Positions 20,331 through 32,946 of a stretch of 64,000 nucleotides of DNA are shown piece by piece. Position numbers and translations under genes: made by a program. The stretch is from Cladopsammia gracilis (lineage: Eukaryota; Cnidaria; Anthozoa; Scleractinia; Dendrophylliidae): positions 379,001 through 443,000 of the forward strand of contig JAJGOT010000453.1 of the NCBI GenBank assembly GCA_022457155.1, in the 5' to 3' direction. The first letter of the stretch is position 1; each line of letters begins with the position of its first letter. Under the pieces are notes generated by a model, which was given only the letters and a program-made list of their open reading frames with translations, searched no databases and had not been told where the DNA came from.

Positions 20331-20870
20331 GCCGCCAGAAGAAATTAAAAAAAAAAGACTCTATAGAGAACTAAACAGAAGCAGTAGTTTGGAGATGAAG
20401 AGCAGGATTGCAAAGATGGAAATGGATTACAATTCATCAAATTTGATTTTCTGACAGGCGGTCAAGAAATCAAAATTGTTATTCTTGGGGAATTTTGAAT
20501 TTTTTTAGCCATTACTTTGTCTCTTTAGTTAATATTTCTTTGCGTTCATCATTGTTTTTCGATATTTTTCGATGTTGTTTTGCGATTTTTTTTCTTTCCT
20601 ATTTCAAAGCTTCTGGACAACATCATGAAAACACGATATATCAGCCGGGGCACTGTCTCTTTGATACTGTGTTCCTCACGGCGATATCAAGCGATATCAG
20701 GCGATGTTAAGCGATAGCAGAAGAAAGGAGGCGCTCATTTGCTGTATTTTGAGGGTCTGTCTGGAAATGCTGAAAACTAGTCAGTTATAACTTTTAGCCA
20801 TTTCTCAGTTATCAGTAAACGTTATCCATAAAGTCAATGTAGTATATAATTAATTTGACACACTAATTTT

Positions 20871-21180
20871 GTGTTAATTCCTATTAATATAATAGTGATG
20901 AAAACATTAATGACTAAATCCTACTGGGATAGATCTTTTTCTGTTGCCTCCGCCATGTTATGGAAATCGCTTCCTTTACACATTCGCAACTGTAAATCTG
21001 CTGACATTTTTAAGTCACAACTTAAAACATATCTTTTCAATTATTTTATTCTTGCATATTATTTTTGTATTCGATAGCAATATTTTACAGTATTGTAGTC
21101 GCGTTACAGTTTATAGTTTTCTTCTTGTAGGATTTTTATGTTTTAGGTTAGAGTAAGAGCATTGAGACTTTGTAAAATGC
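20871..21180 (+). pseudogene. LINE ORF2 C-terminal fragment with 3-prime tail
   Basis: The frame encodes SYWDRSFSVASAMLWKSLP, LHIRNCKSADIFKSQLKTYL and a stop at 21075-21077. This is the signature end of CR1/Rex-like ORF2 proteins. The 3-prime UTR ends GAGACTTTGTAAAATGCTGTAAAATTATATTA and passes into a pentanucleotide repeat, as in 5-prime-truncated insertions. Confidence 0.8.
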
Positions 21181-21184
21181 TGTA

Positions 21185-21412
21185 AAATTATATTATATTA
21201 TATTATATTACATTACATTACATTACATTACATTACATTACATTACATTACATTACATTACATTACATTACATTACATTACATTACATTACATTATATTA
21301 TATTATATCATATTATATTATATTATTTGACATTATATTGTATGATATGATATGATATGATATGATATGATATGATATGATATGATATGATATGATATGA
21401 TACAATACTGCA
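21185..21412. repeat. Pentanucleotide microsatellite (ATTAT, CATTA, TGATA)
   Basis: Successive arrays of ATTAT, then about twenty CATTA, then ATTAT variants, then about fourteen TGATA. The change of unit along one tract suggests stepwise mutation and expansion from the LINE tail. Confidence 0.95.
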
Positions 21413-21528
21413 TTATATTGACGGCAAGTTGGGAGAAAATATATTCCGTATTGGGTGGAGTCGCGAAGCGACGGAGCCCAATACGGAGAATATATTTTCT
21501 TCCAACGCCGTCAATATAATGCAGTATT
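21410..21528. repeat. Long palindrome with GC-rich centre
   Basis: Arms starting CATTATATTGACGGC are reverse complements with few mismatches and meet at TCGCGAAGCGA. Same design as the hairpins at 7246-7341 and 27739-27772: AT-rich outer stem, GC-rich core. It could be a transposon end or a foldback element. Confidence 0.8.
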
Positions 21529-22124
21529 GAGGCCTCAAAATCGAAATTAGTTTTGTATCACGATTCAATTGATTTTCGGGCAAAAAGAAAGCAAAACTGA
21601 AGATAACTTGTGCTGATCAAAGCTGAAATTCTTACTAGTAACGAGCTGACGTACACGACGTTTCGTACGTGTTATCATATTTTTGTTTTCTGAAAAACGT
21701 TTCAAAAACACGGACTTTTCACGCTATAAATTGCTCATTGAAATAGAACAAATTTGATAGAACAAACGTTACAAACGTCGAAAAAATGAGTGAATAACGC
21801 AAACTTGTCGAGGTTTTAGCCCAAAACTATTTTCAAATTATGATGGCGTGATAGCGTGTGCACAGCACAGCTCAATGTAAACAAACCGTTCAAACGTACA
21901 AAAGCAGCTCTTAAACTCAGCTTATCTTTAACTTTCGATAGAAAGGGTCGTTGCATTGAATATAGCGTTGTTTATCTGCCAAACTTGACAAAGTAATCAA
22001 GATTTTTGCCCCTCCTTTGAAGATAATTTTAAATTTTGGTTTTCTACACAAGGAACCCATTACATTGCCGCGGGAAATTTTCAACCAATCACAGGCTGGT
22101 TTTTGAGACGACAATACTAAACAC

Positions 22125-22460
22125 TTAATGACTGGTTCGAGGGAAACAAAATTCACTGTTTCCCGAGGGATCAGTCATTAAGTGATTTGTTATATAGCAA
22201 CACAAAAACACAACACAACACAGTTTGAAAAACGCACCGAGCACTCGAGTTAAACATCAATCGCATCATAATCATGCCACCTTTTGTCACGGTATGATCA
22301 CGTGCGTGAGCGGGCAACAGTGAAAATGTTGCTCGCTTTCGCAAATGTTGCCCGCTTTTGCAAATGTTGCCCGCTCATGGACGTTTGGCGGGAAACAGTT
22401 TGTTTGTTAGATGTCATGTGACCATGAATCGACCAATCGCGCGTTGTATTGTATTGTAAT
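22125..22460. repeat. Dispersed repeat A, copy 2 (inverted relative to copy 1)
   Basis: Carries CGAGGGAAAC..GTTTCCCGAGGG, CACCTTTTGTCACGG, three GCGGGCAACA-type units and the AACAGTTTGTTTGTTAGATG end. Close to the copy at 39262-39580. Confidence 0.8.
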
Positions 22461-24104
22461 GTATTTGTATATTATATATAATAATATGTAATATCATATC
22501 ATATTATATTATCATATTATTATTATATTATAACTGAACAAGTCAGAGTGCCCGTTATTCTTTTAATATACCTATATTTTTACCGGCCATTTCACTACCA
22601 GAGTCAAACCGTGCTGCTAAATCCTATCGTGCAGGCCCCACTCAAATGAAAATTCTTCAGCAGAACTTTCAGGGACACCCAACGAGGAATGCCAAGAAAC
22701 ATTATTGGAATCGCGTTGCAGTCCCTTTAAAGAGTCTTTAAACCAGATTATGTGAAAGCCAAAATACAGTTTGATCCTTTCGGCAAGCAAGTTTGAACTC
22801 GCCATTTGTTGTTGTTATCAAAGCGGCAAAAACTTCAAACACAGGTACGCTTAAATATAACTTGCTTTGTTTGTGTCGTAAAGTGTCTTTTATCGATAAA
22901 AATTAGGCTATGTTCTCCAGATGTATATAACAGCCAAATGTATCTTTGATCGATTAGAAATTTATTCAACCACAGTGAGTTTTCTGCGTACGGCCTCAAA
23001 ACCATGACTGACCTTATTTCGTACCCAAAACGACAATATTATCCTTCCAAAAACAAAAAGCGTTAAATTGTCCGATGTTACGAAAGTTTGAGGCGACATT
23101 TTACTAAAGAAAGCTTTAGTTTTTAATGTAACTTTCAGAACAGATTTTCCATCGAAACGATTCGTTGGGTCGGTTCCAGTTTTGTCGTTGCTTCTGGTGA
23201 ATGTTTGTTTAGGAAACTTAACTGATTGAGTGACACTCACCTACGATGGACATCTCATTCAGTGCGATACTCTTGTCTGCCTCATCGATCGGTTAAGAAA
23301 GCGGAGAAAATATGTCTATGGCAATGACTCCTCGGCATGCATGGCTTTAAAAGTCATGAAACATGAGAATCCCGGCATCATTTATAGGTCTTTATATAAA
23401 CTTGGTGCTAGATGACTCATCATCAATCAGTTGGAGCAAGCCGCTTGTGTCCTGTCAAAAGCGAAACCAGTGTCAAGAGAATCAGTGAAGCGAGGCATTT
23501 GTTGCATAAGCTTTTGTATTAATCACGTTAATGAAATATATAAGTTCTACCTGACATCTTTCGCAGAAAAAAATAATAATAAAAAGACAGTTTTGGTTTA
23601 TTTTCGATAGTCAATTTTAATTGCTGAATAGGTTTGTATCCAAGTAGGGTGAAAATTCAGGAAACCTTTTTTTTATTTAATCTTTCTCACCGGATGTCTT
23701 TTGCACCGGGACCCTCTTAAAAGGTTAATGGAAGCGACGATGGCGTGCGATAATGAATAAATGCTAACTGACTTTTTAAAGTAATCTTTACTTTTGATAA
23801 CAAATTTTCGTGACTTGAAAGATAAGTCATTAAAAACAAGTTAAAACGAAGAAGACAATCATACAATCAAAAATAAAAGAAGATCGTAGATAATGCATGC
23901 CTTGCATGAAGTTGCACCGATACCTTAACTAACTGTTGTGTTTCATCAGTTATTTAGTAGTTTGCAAGGCGAAGCGACTTGCTCCATTCTTAGTCCTTTG
24001 GAAAGTGTTTGTCTGCAACTGCTTTCAATTTTGTAAAACACACGTTCTTAAAACTGAACCTAGTCATTTAGTGATTAACTAACTACCTAAGATCTCACTC
24101 AACA
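22461..24104. other. No supported gene
   Basis: Short open frames occur on both strands (about 22617-22805, 22962-23240 and 23230-23415), but none shows a known motif or a convincing splice-site pair. Part of 22630-22690 (CAAATGAAAATTCTTCAGCAG) resembles 12035-12065 and is therefore probably repetitive. Confidence 0.4.
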
Positions 24105-25025
24105 AAAGCTCGCAAAATAATGGACAATTTGGTGCCATCTACTAATTTTTTTCTACTTTAATATTCAACTACATTTAACCTTCAATATTTATATAAAAAA
24201 TTTATATAGAAAAACTATTTTGTTCCAAACCTACCCAAAAATCATCCCAAAATTTACAACACACCACATAACATAGATTCACGAGAACAGTTAGGCGTTT
24301 TTGGATTGCTTGAAATGTGAGCAAGATATTTCCATTAATTAAACTCATGTTAAGTGGCGGAAAAATGGCATTTAGGTAAACGCACCCTTAATTTTTTATC
24401 ACTGATAAAATAAGACAAGAGCTGCCCAACTGCGTTATTATTTGTGCTAGTGATAAGCACATTCTTGACCTCCTGATATTCACATCATCTCAAGGTTACT
24501 CGATAACTGGAAGAGAGTGATTTTACATGCACTATCTCATGACTCTGTACTAATGCGTTTATCTTCGTAAGTGATGAATCAAGAGCTCTCCCGGGGGAGG
24601 TATTCTCATATATAAGCTATATGGATATGTGCCACTGTGAAGGATATGGTTTCCAAACCGTTTAGTCTGAGATAGGGTATAGAAATCAGAAAGTTTTGCT
24701 CTAGAATAGGGCATCATTTGCCAGGAAACGGATCAGTGATTTGGAGAATTAAGTCTAGAATAGGAATTGAAAGAGCCTTCCCTAAACGAAACGGGAAGAA
24801 GATCATCGCGGCAACACTGTTACCAGATGGTTTTCCATTGAAAACACAAATAGTGATACAGTTTTAAAAATAACAAATCTGGTTTTCAGTGTTTAGTCTG
24901 TAGTACCAAGTATGGGATAGTGTAGGGATCTTCATTGTCTAGTATAGTATTTGGTTGCAAAATCATTTTAACATGGTCTGGTATAGGGTAAGGGTTTCGG
25001 AGTCCCAGAGGCACACCCGCACCCA
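24105..25025. repeat. Duplicated block 2, copy 2
   Basis: Matches 945-1640 in the same orientation, with an insertion of about 190 bp near 24200-24460. It ends just before a (GCAT)n run at 25035-25052. Confidence 0.7.
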
Positions 25026-27929
25026 TGCTTGAGAATGCATGCATGCATGCATGCTTGAGAATTGTTTACTCAGCAATTTCTTGACTTGCCGTGACGTGTT
25101 TTGTTAAACGATTTATTCGATGTAAACTCAACTGTTTGACAATTGATTTGGTTAGAAAAGTTCAACCCGCTTTCCTTTTACCAGAAATAGAACACATCCG
25201 AAAATCTCAGAGATTTAACGTTTAACAATTCCGTCGAAATTAGAACGGTAAATATTTGAATTGTAGTTGTTTAATTATTGGTTACAGTTCGCTATACTAC
25301 TTACGAAAACAGCAAAATCACGCACGGTAGCGATATACATAGAATATAAATCGCAAAGCAAAGCCATTTCCCTTAAATAATCATGACTTCCTCCTACACG
25401 TCTCCTAAAACGAAAAAAATGTGGAAAACGTATGGTTGTATTTTGAAATAATCATAGAAAACGGTTGCAGACAAGCGCTTACCTTGCCGAATATTTAACC
25501 AAAATTTGTCAAAGTGAAGCGATCGATGAATGTCACAGCAGCTGCATCAAACTAACCATCAATGTTTCGCAAATCCAACAGCCGAATCTTGTTACAGTAT
25601 CGTTTTGTTTTACAACAACACGGCACGAATGATATCGCTTGTTTTTATAACGATCGCCGGAAAGAAACTCTTGGACCATCAATCAAGCAGAGGAAGGTCT
25701 AGAACGAGTCATGCACCCCTGAACGGTGTGTTCTTCAGTGTCGGGAGCTACCATTTTGGCTTTACTCGCGTCGAATATTTAATTTATTGCTTCCCGAGTA
25801 AATCCACAATCGTTTAATACTTTCCATACCATCATTTTTTTTCTGTTACATTTAAAAAGACTATTTTTAAAAGCAATGAAATCAGTAAAAATCTTCATTA
25901 GAATGCCGCGCATTTCACAGTCGATAATCCACGGAAGTCCAGTTCAGACGTCCAATTTTTGTTTTCAAAGATGGGCATGTCACCTAGCAGAAGAACAATC
26001 CCGTTTTCCCGTGTTTTTCTATTGCTTTTTCGTTAAATGAAGTCTTGAAATTACTCACTACAGCCAGCGAGGACTACACAGAGGCTTTGTAAAGAATCGA
26101 TAATAAAATTTGCAATGAATTAGCAATACTGGCTTACAAACGCGAAAATAATCGATGTTTTGCTCTTTAGCCTCGGAAGAGCTCGACCTAAAAATAGCTG
26201 TTATTTCTACAGAATCTCGACAAATTTGGCCTCAAGTCGCATGTTGTATACAAAAACAACGTTCACCTCGATGTGAGAAATAAGTGATTGACTTCTTATG
26301 CCAATTAGAGCAAATCATGGAAAATGTATGTGATGCGCATGCCTAAGAAACATTTGTCATATATTTTAATGTAGCATAACAAAAGCAGCAATCTTTCTAA
26401 AGCAAGAAGACGATCAGAACCCGCATGTTTTTAAGAATTATCTCTTGCACCTAATACGCATCTGTGTACAGCACGTTTCTATATTAAGTAATGCTCCACA
26501 TAAGAACGATAGCAAATTGTTCTGCGGCATTGGCTCTTTCCCACATAGAATATCTTTGATTTCAAGAATAGAGGAGGAGCTGATGGTCAATAATTATATT
26601 TCATTATAAAAATAAAAAAAAAATCTATTTATATCACGACATCTGCCAATTACACAAGCCTAGTGTTAAACGTGAGCTCTGTGTTAAATTACACGGTAGG
26701 TCCCAAATAACCGAGAAACGCAAAATATAAAATCACACAATTGTGTTGGATGAATCTGGCCACGGAAGTGGCAGGTTTAATTGAATCAAGGCTAAAGTAA
26801 CAACACAGCAATAACTGTAAACAGTTAAACTTAATTAACAAACGTGGGGCGAAAAACAACTCCACAAATATCGACTAAGGAACAAAGAAACTGTAATAAC
26901 CCGTTGGCTGGCGGAAGGGGAGGTGGCGGGAAAAAACTTGTCTCTTGATATGAACACTCTGATGGCAAGGGAAGGAAGAACGCAAATATCGAGGGATCTT
27001 GCCTATAAACCTAGTCGGAACCGCCCTTAAACCTCATTGGTTAGATTTTACGCAATCATGGTACCTGGTACCGATGTACTCAACGGGTTATCACGTGCGC
27101 ATGATGTCGTGACATAAATAACATTATGGGTGGCCATAATGTTTGCTTTTGCGTCAAATAAATTTTAGGAAATGTTCGTGCTTAACCAATCAGAATAGCA
27201 AAAGACAATAGCTAATAATTTTGCTTCTTTGATGAAGTTCCCCAAATACAATATCTTTTAAAAATTGCATGTTTTGCGATTGGGTCTCAAATTACTTGAA
27301 ACCTTAGAAAAATTAGACAAAATGCACCTTGAACCTTAACTTTTTAGCGGTTTTTGAGTCTAGGCCAATGAGATCACTAGTTGTAACAATGAAAAATGTT
27401 GGCATTCCATCGTGCATTGCCGTTCAGCGCTATCCTTCTTATGCGGATCATTACTTAAATTGCTTTTATAAAAAAAAAACGCTACCACAAGGAAGCCACC
27501 GATTCGTTTTTGCCTTTAATATAGGTGACTTGAAGGTAAAGAGTAGTGTAGTATGGGTTGGGGTTGGCGGCGTTACGGCGTGACCGCGTGACGAAGCCTT
27601 GACGTCCTTTTGATGACATCACTGATTAGGTCATTTCTGAAAACCTGAAGTAAACTAGGTACGATGTTGGCCGCAGCAAAAGCGATTCCCGGGGCAGGTG
27701 ACCCGACAGGGGAAAAACAAGAGGTTTTTTTAAGAACTGTCTTGTCGCAAATCGCAAAGCGACGAGACAGTTAAAAATATTTATAAGACAAAGTAGAATT
27801 TCGTCTCAAACGTTCGTACTAACATCGAAATATTTTAACGCCTTTTGTTTTCAGAGGGACAAAAAATGTCGTTTTAATTTGGGTACGAAATAAGGTCAAC
27901 TAAGATTTTCTGAAAGGTTAAAACAGCTA
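25026..27929. other. No supported gene
   Basis: A frame at 25530-25817 (95 codons) has no recognised motif. The hairpin at 27739-27772 is listed separately. Otherwise unique-looking AT-rich DNA with no RNA gene seen. Confidence 0.4.
27739..27772. repeat. Short perfect hairpin, GC-rich core
   Basis: AACTGTCTTGTCGC and GCGACGAGACAGTT flank a 10-nt loop (one mismatch). Same style as the other GC-core palindromes in the window. Confidence 0.6.
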
Positions 27930-28407
27930 CAGTGGAACTTCGATTTAACGAAGTGCCGAGGGACTGCAGGAGAAATTGGTTCGTTATATTGAGGGTTCGT
28001 TATATCGAAAACCTCGTTGTAACGAATTTGCGGAAAAACAACTTATTAACCAAAACTTTCGTCGATATCGAGGCCAGTCTTAATAATTGTTTTGTAACAG
28101 TGCCCGGTTACTCTTTTGTTTGCTAAACTGATAAATTGTACATAAATAAGTTAGCTTCTGAGGATATATCTTTGGATGAATTTAAGGCTAAAATCAGCTG
28201 GAGATACGATTTCGAAAAACCCCCTCCTTCAATTAGTTAGTAGTATCTATCTTACCCGAATAATCTGTTAATTGGCAGGTCTATCGTTATTGTGCGTATT
28301 GCTACAACTGCTGTACTATTCTTTCTCTTTTTTATGTAATTTTGACTCAATCTGTAATTTCGGTATTTTTTATGCTTTCTTTTAGTTTTTGTAACTTTGT
28401 AACTGTA

Positions 28408-28410
<3 letters not shown>

Positions 28411-28477
<67 letters not shown>
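28411..28477. repeat. (TA)n microsatellite
   Basis: About 66 bp of TA inside the Tigger-like element. Confidence 0.95.
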
Positions 28478-28480
<3 letters not shown>

Positions 28481-29406
28481 TTGTAAATAAACTTTTTGTA
28501 TTAAAAAAAATACAACAAACTGGATTTAGCGTCTTTAAATAAAAAAATAAAAAAAAACAGTGCCCGGTTACGTATTTCCGGATCTCAACAAATAAAATTT
28601 TTACGATAATGCCTGTATGAAGCTACAGTACACTGTAAATATAACTACGGCACTGGAAAACTGTACAGGTTATTCCTTTGCCCTATAGCACCCATTAATA
28701 GTTTGTTCCGCATTTATCTTTTGTCGCGCTTTGACATTTATTCGTTATATCGGGATAGATTTTACGTTTAGGCCGGATTGTGCTTGTTGTAAGGATTTCG
28801 TTATATCGAGGTTCGTTATATCGAGGTTCTTTTCCATCCATTTTACTTGTAATTTTGCCGTAGTGAAGAAAAGTTAGAGTTAACAATGAATATAAAAAAA
28901 TGTTTATTTTAATGCTCTACCAAATTAATGTAATTAAAGTGAAGAATATCGTTCGTTATACCGAGGACTTCCTTATATAGAGGTTCGTTATATCGAGGTT
29001 CTGTTCCATACATTTTACTTGTAATTTTGCTGGAGTGAAGTATATAAAGTACTCCAGGTATAATTTAAGAACAGGTTTCCAAACGAAAACATTTTTATTT
29101 TTATTTTTATAGAACATTTTATCATGGTATCACTTTAAACAACCTTTTTTTTTTTTTTGTATTTTAATGATATTTATCTCAATATTACATACAATACAAT
29201 ACAATTTTTTAACAGTACAATTATTCGCAATATAATACAATACACTTTTAAATACAATTTAAAATACAATACAAGAAAGACAAGAAAAAAAAATAAAAAA
29301 CCCTATAATAGACTCTATAAAATAAAGGATGAAAAAAAAAAGAACAAGGAACAAAAAAAGTATTTGGTATTAACGTTTTTTTGTTTAAAGTAAAAGCATA
29401 ATATAC

Positions 29407-29967
29407 TTATGTAATTTGGCTGCCAGCTTTAGTCTTCAGCACATATTTCTTCCACTTAGCGTCGTGAACTGATCGCTTGCCTTTTAAGTCAGCAACGACT
29501 GTTTCAATATGATATGTTAGAGCCACTTTAGAAAGGTAAATGATTAAGGAAGGAACACAGTCTTTATTTCGACAGGAGTAAATATGCTGTTTTGCCAAAA
29601 TTATTAGATGGTTGAGCAATAAATAATCTGTGCTTGTCTCCCAAATTCCAAAAATTTTGTCAATATCTGAGAGCGTATCCAGCTTAATTTTAACCAGCTT
29701 AATTTTAATGTTATTACAAAAGAGGATAAAATCTTGCCAAAATCTTCTAGTAAAATCACAGTTTATAAATAAATGTTCAAGGGATTCATTTTCTTTTTTA
29801 CAAAATGTACACAACGGACAGGGAACCAAGCCAATTTTATGAAGAAACATATTTGTTGCTAAGTACCTAATTATGTGACACTCTAAATTGGAACTCTCGT
29901 GATTTCGAATCAATAGCAACTTTGAAAGGCAGCTGATAGATCTCCTTCCATTGCAGTGAATCCTCAT
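29407..29967 (-). pseudogene. L1-like ORF2 C-terminus with CCHC-type motif
   Basis: 186 codons. CPLCTFCKKENESLEHLFINC-type spacing (C-x2-C, H, C) followed by TRRFWQDF is the C-terminal zinc-knuckle region of L1/Tx1 ORF2. It is separated from the upstream frame by stops and a frame change. Confidence 0.75.
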
Positions 29968-30390
29968 ATTTTTCCGTTTATCTTATCTGTGCAGTTGGCA
30001 TGACTTCAAACTTTGAACGTACTTCTTTATAGATGATTCTAGATGACAGTTTATCGAGTGATACACTTTGACCATTTAAATCGAAACAAACCCTCTTTGA
30101 AAACGTAAAATCCGTCTTTTCATAATTACCACAAGTCTTAACATGATGTCGCCATGAAGCAGGAAGCGCATCAATAAGTGCCATTAATTGAAATTTTTAT
30201 ATACCAGTAAATATTGTTCTTGTTAAAATCTGAAAAGTCGTAACCGGCCCTTCTTCGGCTGCAAGATCGCCAAGAATAATTATTTCTTTTCTAAACAACG
30301 GCTCATAGAAGACAGGCTTTCCTTCAATACAAATCAACTTATTGTTCCAAATTACTGTGTCATGTATGATTTTACAAGGTGCCTGTTCCG

Positions 30391-30930
30391 TTAGCTTACC
30401 TGCTGTCGAAATCTCTGCGAAACAACGGAAACATTCTTCATAAAACTTGGGAAGATTGACGGGAAGTTTTTTTTAAGATCAAACGCACAACATAAAATGA
30501 AATTACGCCCGACGTCCTTTAGGTAATGTGAAAGTATGATCTTCCAATTACTCTGCTGTTTAGTTTCAGCGAATTTCGCGCAGCACATGATTTTTTGCGC
30601 CTTAATAATCAAAGCTAAATGCGGTGCTTTTAATCCGCCTTTGTCAATATCGCATATAAGAGATAGACGCTTGACCTTGTCTTTCCCCTTCCAAATAAAT
30701 TGGTAAATTAACCTGTCAACCAGCTCCACCATCACATCTTTATCCAAGCGAACTGAACAGGCTCGATACATAGATACAGGAATAACAAACGTCTTCACAA
30801 TTTGGATCCTTCCTAAGATAGTTAAATCCCTCCATCTCCACAATTGTAACTTTTGCTTGATAGACTTTAGAACTTCATCAAAGATTAATTTCTTTCTTAA
30901 ACTATCATAAACTATCTTAGTATCACCCAA
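30391..30930 (-). pseudogene. L1-like ORF2 region after the reverse transcriptase
   Basis: 179 codons including DSLRKKLIFDEVLKSIKQ, LQLWRWRDLTILGRIQIVKT, FIWKGKDKVKR and DKGGLKAPHLA. The LSLxGRIxxxK and GGLxxP landmarks are diagnostic of the thumb/linker of L1-type ORF2. No catalytic motif is kept. Confidence 0.8.
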
Positions 30931-30931
30931 C

Positions 30932-30969
<38 letters not shown>

Positions 30970-31118
30970 GCTACTAGGGGTCTAATAGTAATAGTCATCG
31001 AGTAGCGATATTCGCCGGTTTTATTTTTCGTTTTATTCCCAAATAAATATTTCTTCAACTTGCAATTCCTTTTTTTTATTATTGCCTTTTTCTGTCCGAC
31101 TAGTTTGGTGATACTAAA
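30917..31118. mobile_element. MITE, about 200 bp
   Basis: Ends TTAGTATCACCCAACTAGTG and the complement (ACTAGTTTGGTGATACTAA) form about 20-bp terminal inverted repeats. A separate hairpin, CAATTAGACCC..GGGTCTAATTG, follows at 31119-31160. Confidence 0.7.
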
Positions 31119-31364
31119 ACAATTAGACCCTTCGCCCTCAAGGGCTACGGGTCTAATTGTTAAATATCTTAAAAACATATGTTTAAAAAACGAACTCAAG
31201 ATTTTAGGCATTTATTTCACCTACAATGATAGTTTAAGAAAGAAATTAATCCTTAAACAACTTTGCTGACGATGGGAAATGAGTCTTTTTACTAAGAACC
31301 GCTCCTCAAAGCATAGTACATACAGATTGAAATAAAACTAGCAGTTGTTAACAATAGACAAATT

Positions 31365-31535
31365 CGGCTACAAATTGTTGTACCCAATTCAAACCTTTTG
31401 GGAATTGAACTCTTTGTTCGTCATATTTCCATATCAATGAAGCATTGACATGGAAATTATATGGAAATATTGTGAACAAAGAATCTTATTCCCAGAAGGT
31501 TTGAATTGGGTACAACAATGCGTTAGCCGAATTTG
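31365..31535. mobile_element. Foldback MITE
   Basis: Arms starting GACAAATTCGGCTA and ending in the complement TAGCCGAATTTGTC are reverse complements over about 75 bp, with TTGTACCCAATTCAAACCTT in both. Confidence 0.75.
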
Positions 31536-31591
31536 TCTATGAACATTAAAAAATTGTGTTTCTTTTAATGCTCTACCAAATTAATGTAATT

Positions 31592-32096
31592 GGCCGTTTT
31601 CACACTAGAGACGGACAAATCGTCTGGACGGACAAGTCGTCTCAGGCGGACAAGTCGTCTTAGTGAGAAAACGGGACGAACAAAAGTTTGGACGTAAAAG
31701 TCGTCTGATTTTGTCCGTCGATTTGGCCGTCTATTAAGACGATTTTTCGAGGACGATTTGTTCGTCTAGACGGATAAGTCGTCCAAAGTCCGACTTAAAT
31801 TCACACCAGACGAGCAAATGGTTGTATCTCGGTCCCAGTACTCGCTAAGGGGAATGGAACTAATAAAGGGAGTGATGGTTTATGGGAAAATCAAAATGGC
31901 GGATAGAAAGCAAGGTAACCAAGCCTGTTAGTGCCAGGCCCCTTGCTTTCAAAATCGTCTGTTTGTTCGTTCAGATATGAATTTACGATGACCAACACAA
32001 GGTGAGTTGTCCGTCTAGAATTCACATGACACGAACAAATCGTCGGACGACTTGTCCGTCCAGACGATTTGTCCGTCTTCTAGTGTGAAATGGGCC
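31592..32096. mobile_element. PIF/Harbinger-like MITE with a 3-bp target duplication
   Basis: Long inverted ends GGCC..TTTCACACTAGA..GACGGACAAATCGTC, with ATT on both sides (31589-31591 and 32097-32099). Internal GACGGACAAGTCGTC units repeat several times. The uninterrupted target is visible at 28935-28952 in a repeated part of the host element. The superfamily call rests on the GGCC start and 3-bp duplication and is tentative. Confidence 0.7.
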
Positions 32097-32714
32097 ATTA
32101 AAGTGAAGAATATCGTTCGTTATACCGAGGACTTCCTTATATAGAGGTTCGTTATATCGAGATTCCACTGAAGCAGATTCGGGGGATAAGATTCCTTTCC
32201 CTAAAATTTTCTGCCGCTTAAATATTCAGCTAAAAGAACTGAAAAGCTCAGACTGTCATTTAGTTTCCTTAAAAGCTTAGGGCGCTTAAGGTGCAACTAC
32301 AGTACAACGCCGTTCCAAGTGATTTTCTAATGATTACTCGTTGGGTCCCCCTGGTTAATTGCAGACTGCGGTTATATACATTACAGTCAGCAGCGTTATT
32401 GTCCTCCTTGCCTATATAAAGTACATATCAAGGTCATTAGTATAAAAGCCTTATATTTTGATTGCGTGGCACGCTGACCGCGAATTTTGGAACGTTTTAC
32501 TTTTTTCCCTAAAACTTCTTAGGGCCGGTTATTGAAACGAACTTGAGTTTAGACGGTTTTTAGCAAAACTGCGGTATAAACCAATTTCAATTTCGCCAAC
32601 CCTAATATTTCAACATTGCGCAGACTAGACAGAGTCATTTATCTACTCTTAAAATGACCAATTGATTAACAGACGTGTATATGTCTATTAATCGTCTTAA
32701 ACTGACCCTTAGAA

Positions 32715-32888
32715 CAGTCAACTCTCTCTTAAGCGACCACCCTTGGTGCTTAAGGGAGGTTGTCGATTAAGAGAAAATTCAGTTCAGTTGAAACAGTATT
32801 TGACTGAGAAACAAAACGGTTATTTACAAAGTGGTCGCTTTCGGGAAGTGGTCGCTAAAGAGTGTGTTAGTTAAGAGAGAGTTGACTG
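32715..32888. mobile_element. Tc1/mariner-like MITE
   Basis: CAGTCAACTCTCTCTTAAG and its complement at the right end form inverted repeats. TA follows the right end. A GCGACCAC/GTGGTCGC pair lies further inside. No coding sequence. Confidence 0.7.
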
Positions 32889-32946
32889 TATTTCAGGGGG
32901 CACGCTGCCTTGCTGTGGACACCGACGTTTAAGGGTAGCTTTGTCG

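Larger units (their letters stand above)
19240..20530. repeat. Duplicated block, copy 2, with a MITE inserted
   Basis: Matches 1-690 in order. The copy is interrupted at 19357 by the TTAA MITE 19361-19982. Outside the MITE the two copies line up directly. Confidence 0.75.
29147..31262 (-). mobile_element. 5-prime-truncated, 5-prime-inverted L1/Tx1-like LINE
   Basis: The minus strand ends in an A-rich tail (T run at 29147-29158). The body carries two frames of an ORF2 C-terminal half. The far part, about 31160-31252, encodes the adjoining piece (LKNELKILGIYFTYN) on the plus strand, so the 5-prime portion is inverted. TTAAACAAC occurs just outside both ends (about 29137-29145 and 31254-31262), fitting a 9-bp target duplication. 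This is the layout expected from twin-primed L1 insertion. A MITE lies at the inversion junction. Confidence 0.65.
27930..32170. mobile_element. pogo/Tigger-like DNA element, heavily nested
   Basis: The left end reads CAGTGGAACTTCGATTTAAC after TA (27928-27929). The right end is the inverted form GTTATATCGAGATTCCACTG ending at 32170. Repeated GTTCGTTATATCGAGG motifs lie near both ends. CAGTGGAAC-type ends with a TA target are typical of pogo/Tigger members of Tc1/mariner. Inside are a (TA)n tract, an L1-like LINE, and three smaller inverted-repeat elements. No Tigger transposase remains. Confidence 0.65.

Noticed and set aside
21185..21412. CRISPR-like array
   Set aside because: Pentanucleotide microsatellite without spacers; the DNA is eukaryotic.
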